From Lytechinus variegatus (taxonomy: Eukaryota; Echinodermata; Echinoidea; Temnopleuroida; Toxopneustidae), in the NCBI RefSeq assembly GCF_018143015.1, contig NC_054743.1, positions 41,682,922 to 41,746,921 on the forward strand: a stretch of DNA of 64,000 nt. Reading direction: 5' to 3'. Below, one piece after another: positions 63,983 to 64,000 of this stretch. The notes under the pieces are model-generated. The model had not been told where the DNA came from. It searched no databases and worked only from the letters and a program-made list of their open reading frames with translations. Numbering within the stretch: the first letter of the stretch is position 1; every line of letters starts with the position of its first letter. A program made the position numbers and the translations under genes.

Positions 63983-64000
63983 GTTTGTAAGAAATAAAAA

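Larger units (their letters stand above)
63665..64000 (+). repeat. Tandem duplication of exon 41 and its donor
   Basis: From ATGGAGT to the intronic GTTTGTAAGAAATAAAAA the two copies are nearly identical (about 63706-63817 and 63885-64000). A GA-rich spacer separates them. Confidence 0.88.

Noticed and set aside
1..64000. CRISPR array, bacterial operons or ribosome binding sites
   Set aside because: Spliced genes, SINEs and microsatellites show an animal nuclear genome. The repeats lack regular spacer structure.

Overview
The window is low-GC animal nuclear DNA from a deuterostome, most likely an echinoderm and probably a sea urchin. The evidence is a large intronless Toll-like receptor gene, many tRNA-headed SINEs and hairpin MITEs, GAT-type microsatellites, and extreme abundance of the palindrome TACATGTA in non-coding DNA. 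Species cannot be fixed from sequence alone.

Almost the whole window is one multi-exon gene on the + strand encoding a VPS13-family bridge-like lipid transfer protein, nearest by eye to the VPS13A/C type. I reconstructed 41 phase-consistent exons between 8206 and 63799 (5,943 nt, about 1,980 codons). They run from the end of the N-terminal chorein region to the middle of the protein. The start codon and first exons lie outside the window or were not recognised in 1-8205, and the gene continues past the right edge. Every exon has an AG acceptor. All donors are GT except one GC donor at 21754. Two further copies of exon 3' ends (46012-46062 and 63869-63982) keep phase and may be extra or alternative exons.

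The 7.6-kb intron 53385-60977 contains an intact intronless Toll-like receptor gene on the opposite strand (56361-59216). It has a signal peptide, leucine-rich repeats, cysteine-capped ends, one membrane segment and a TIR domain with a degenerate BB loop. A TATA box sits about 340 bp upstream of its start codon.

The rest is intronic and upstream repeat DNA. It holds three families of tRNA-derived SINEs (one split by a hAT-like element with a perfect 8-bp target duplication), many palindromic MITEs, non-LTR retrotransposon remains, and GAT/TGA microsatellites that are mostly purine-rich on the VPS13 sense strand. The most notable points are the nested antisense receptor, three independent tandem duplications of exon ends plus donor inside VPS13, a possible phospho-FFAT motif at the exon 16/17 junction, and the GC-AG intron.
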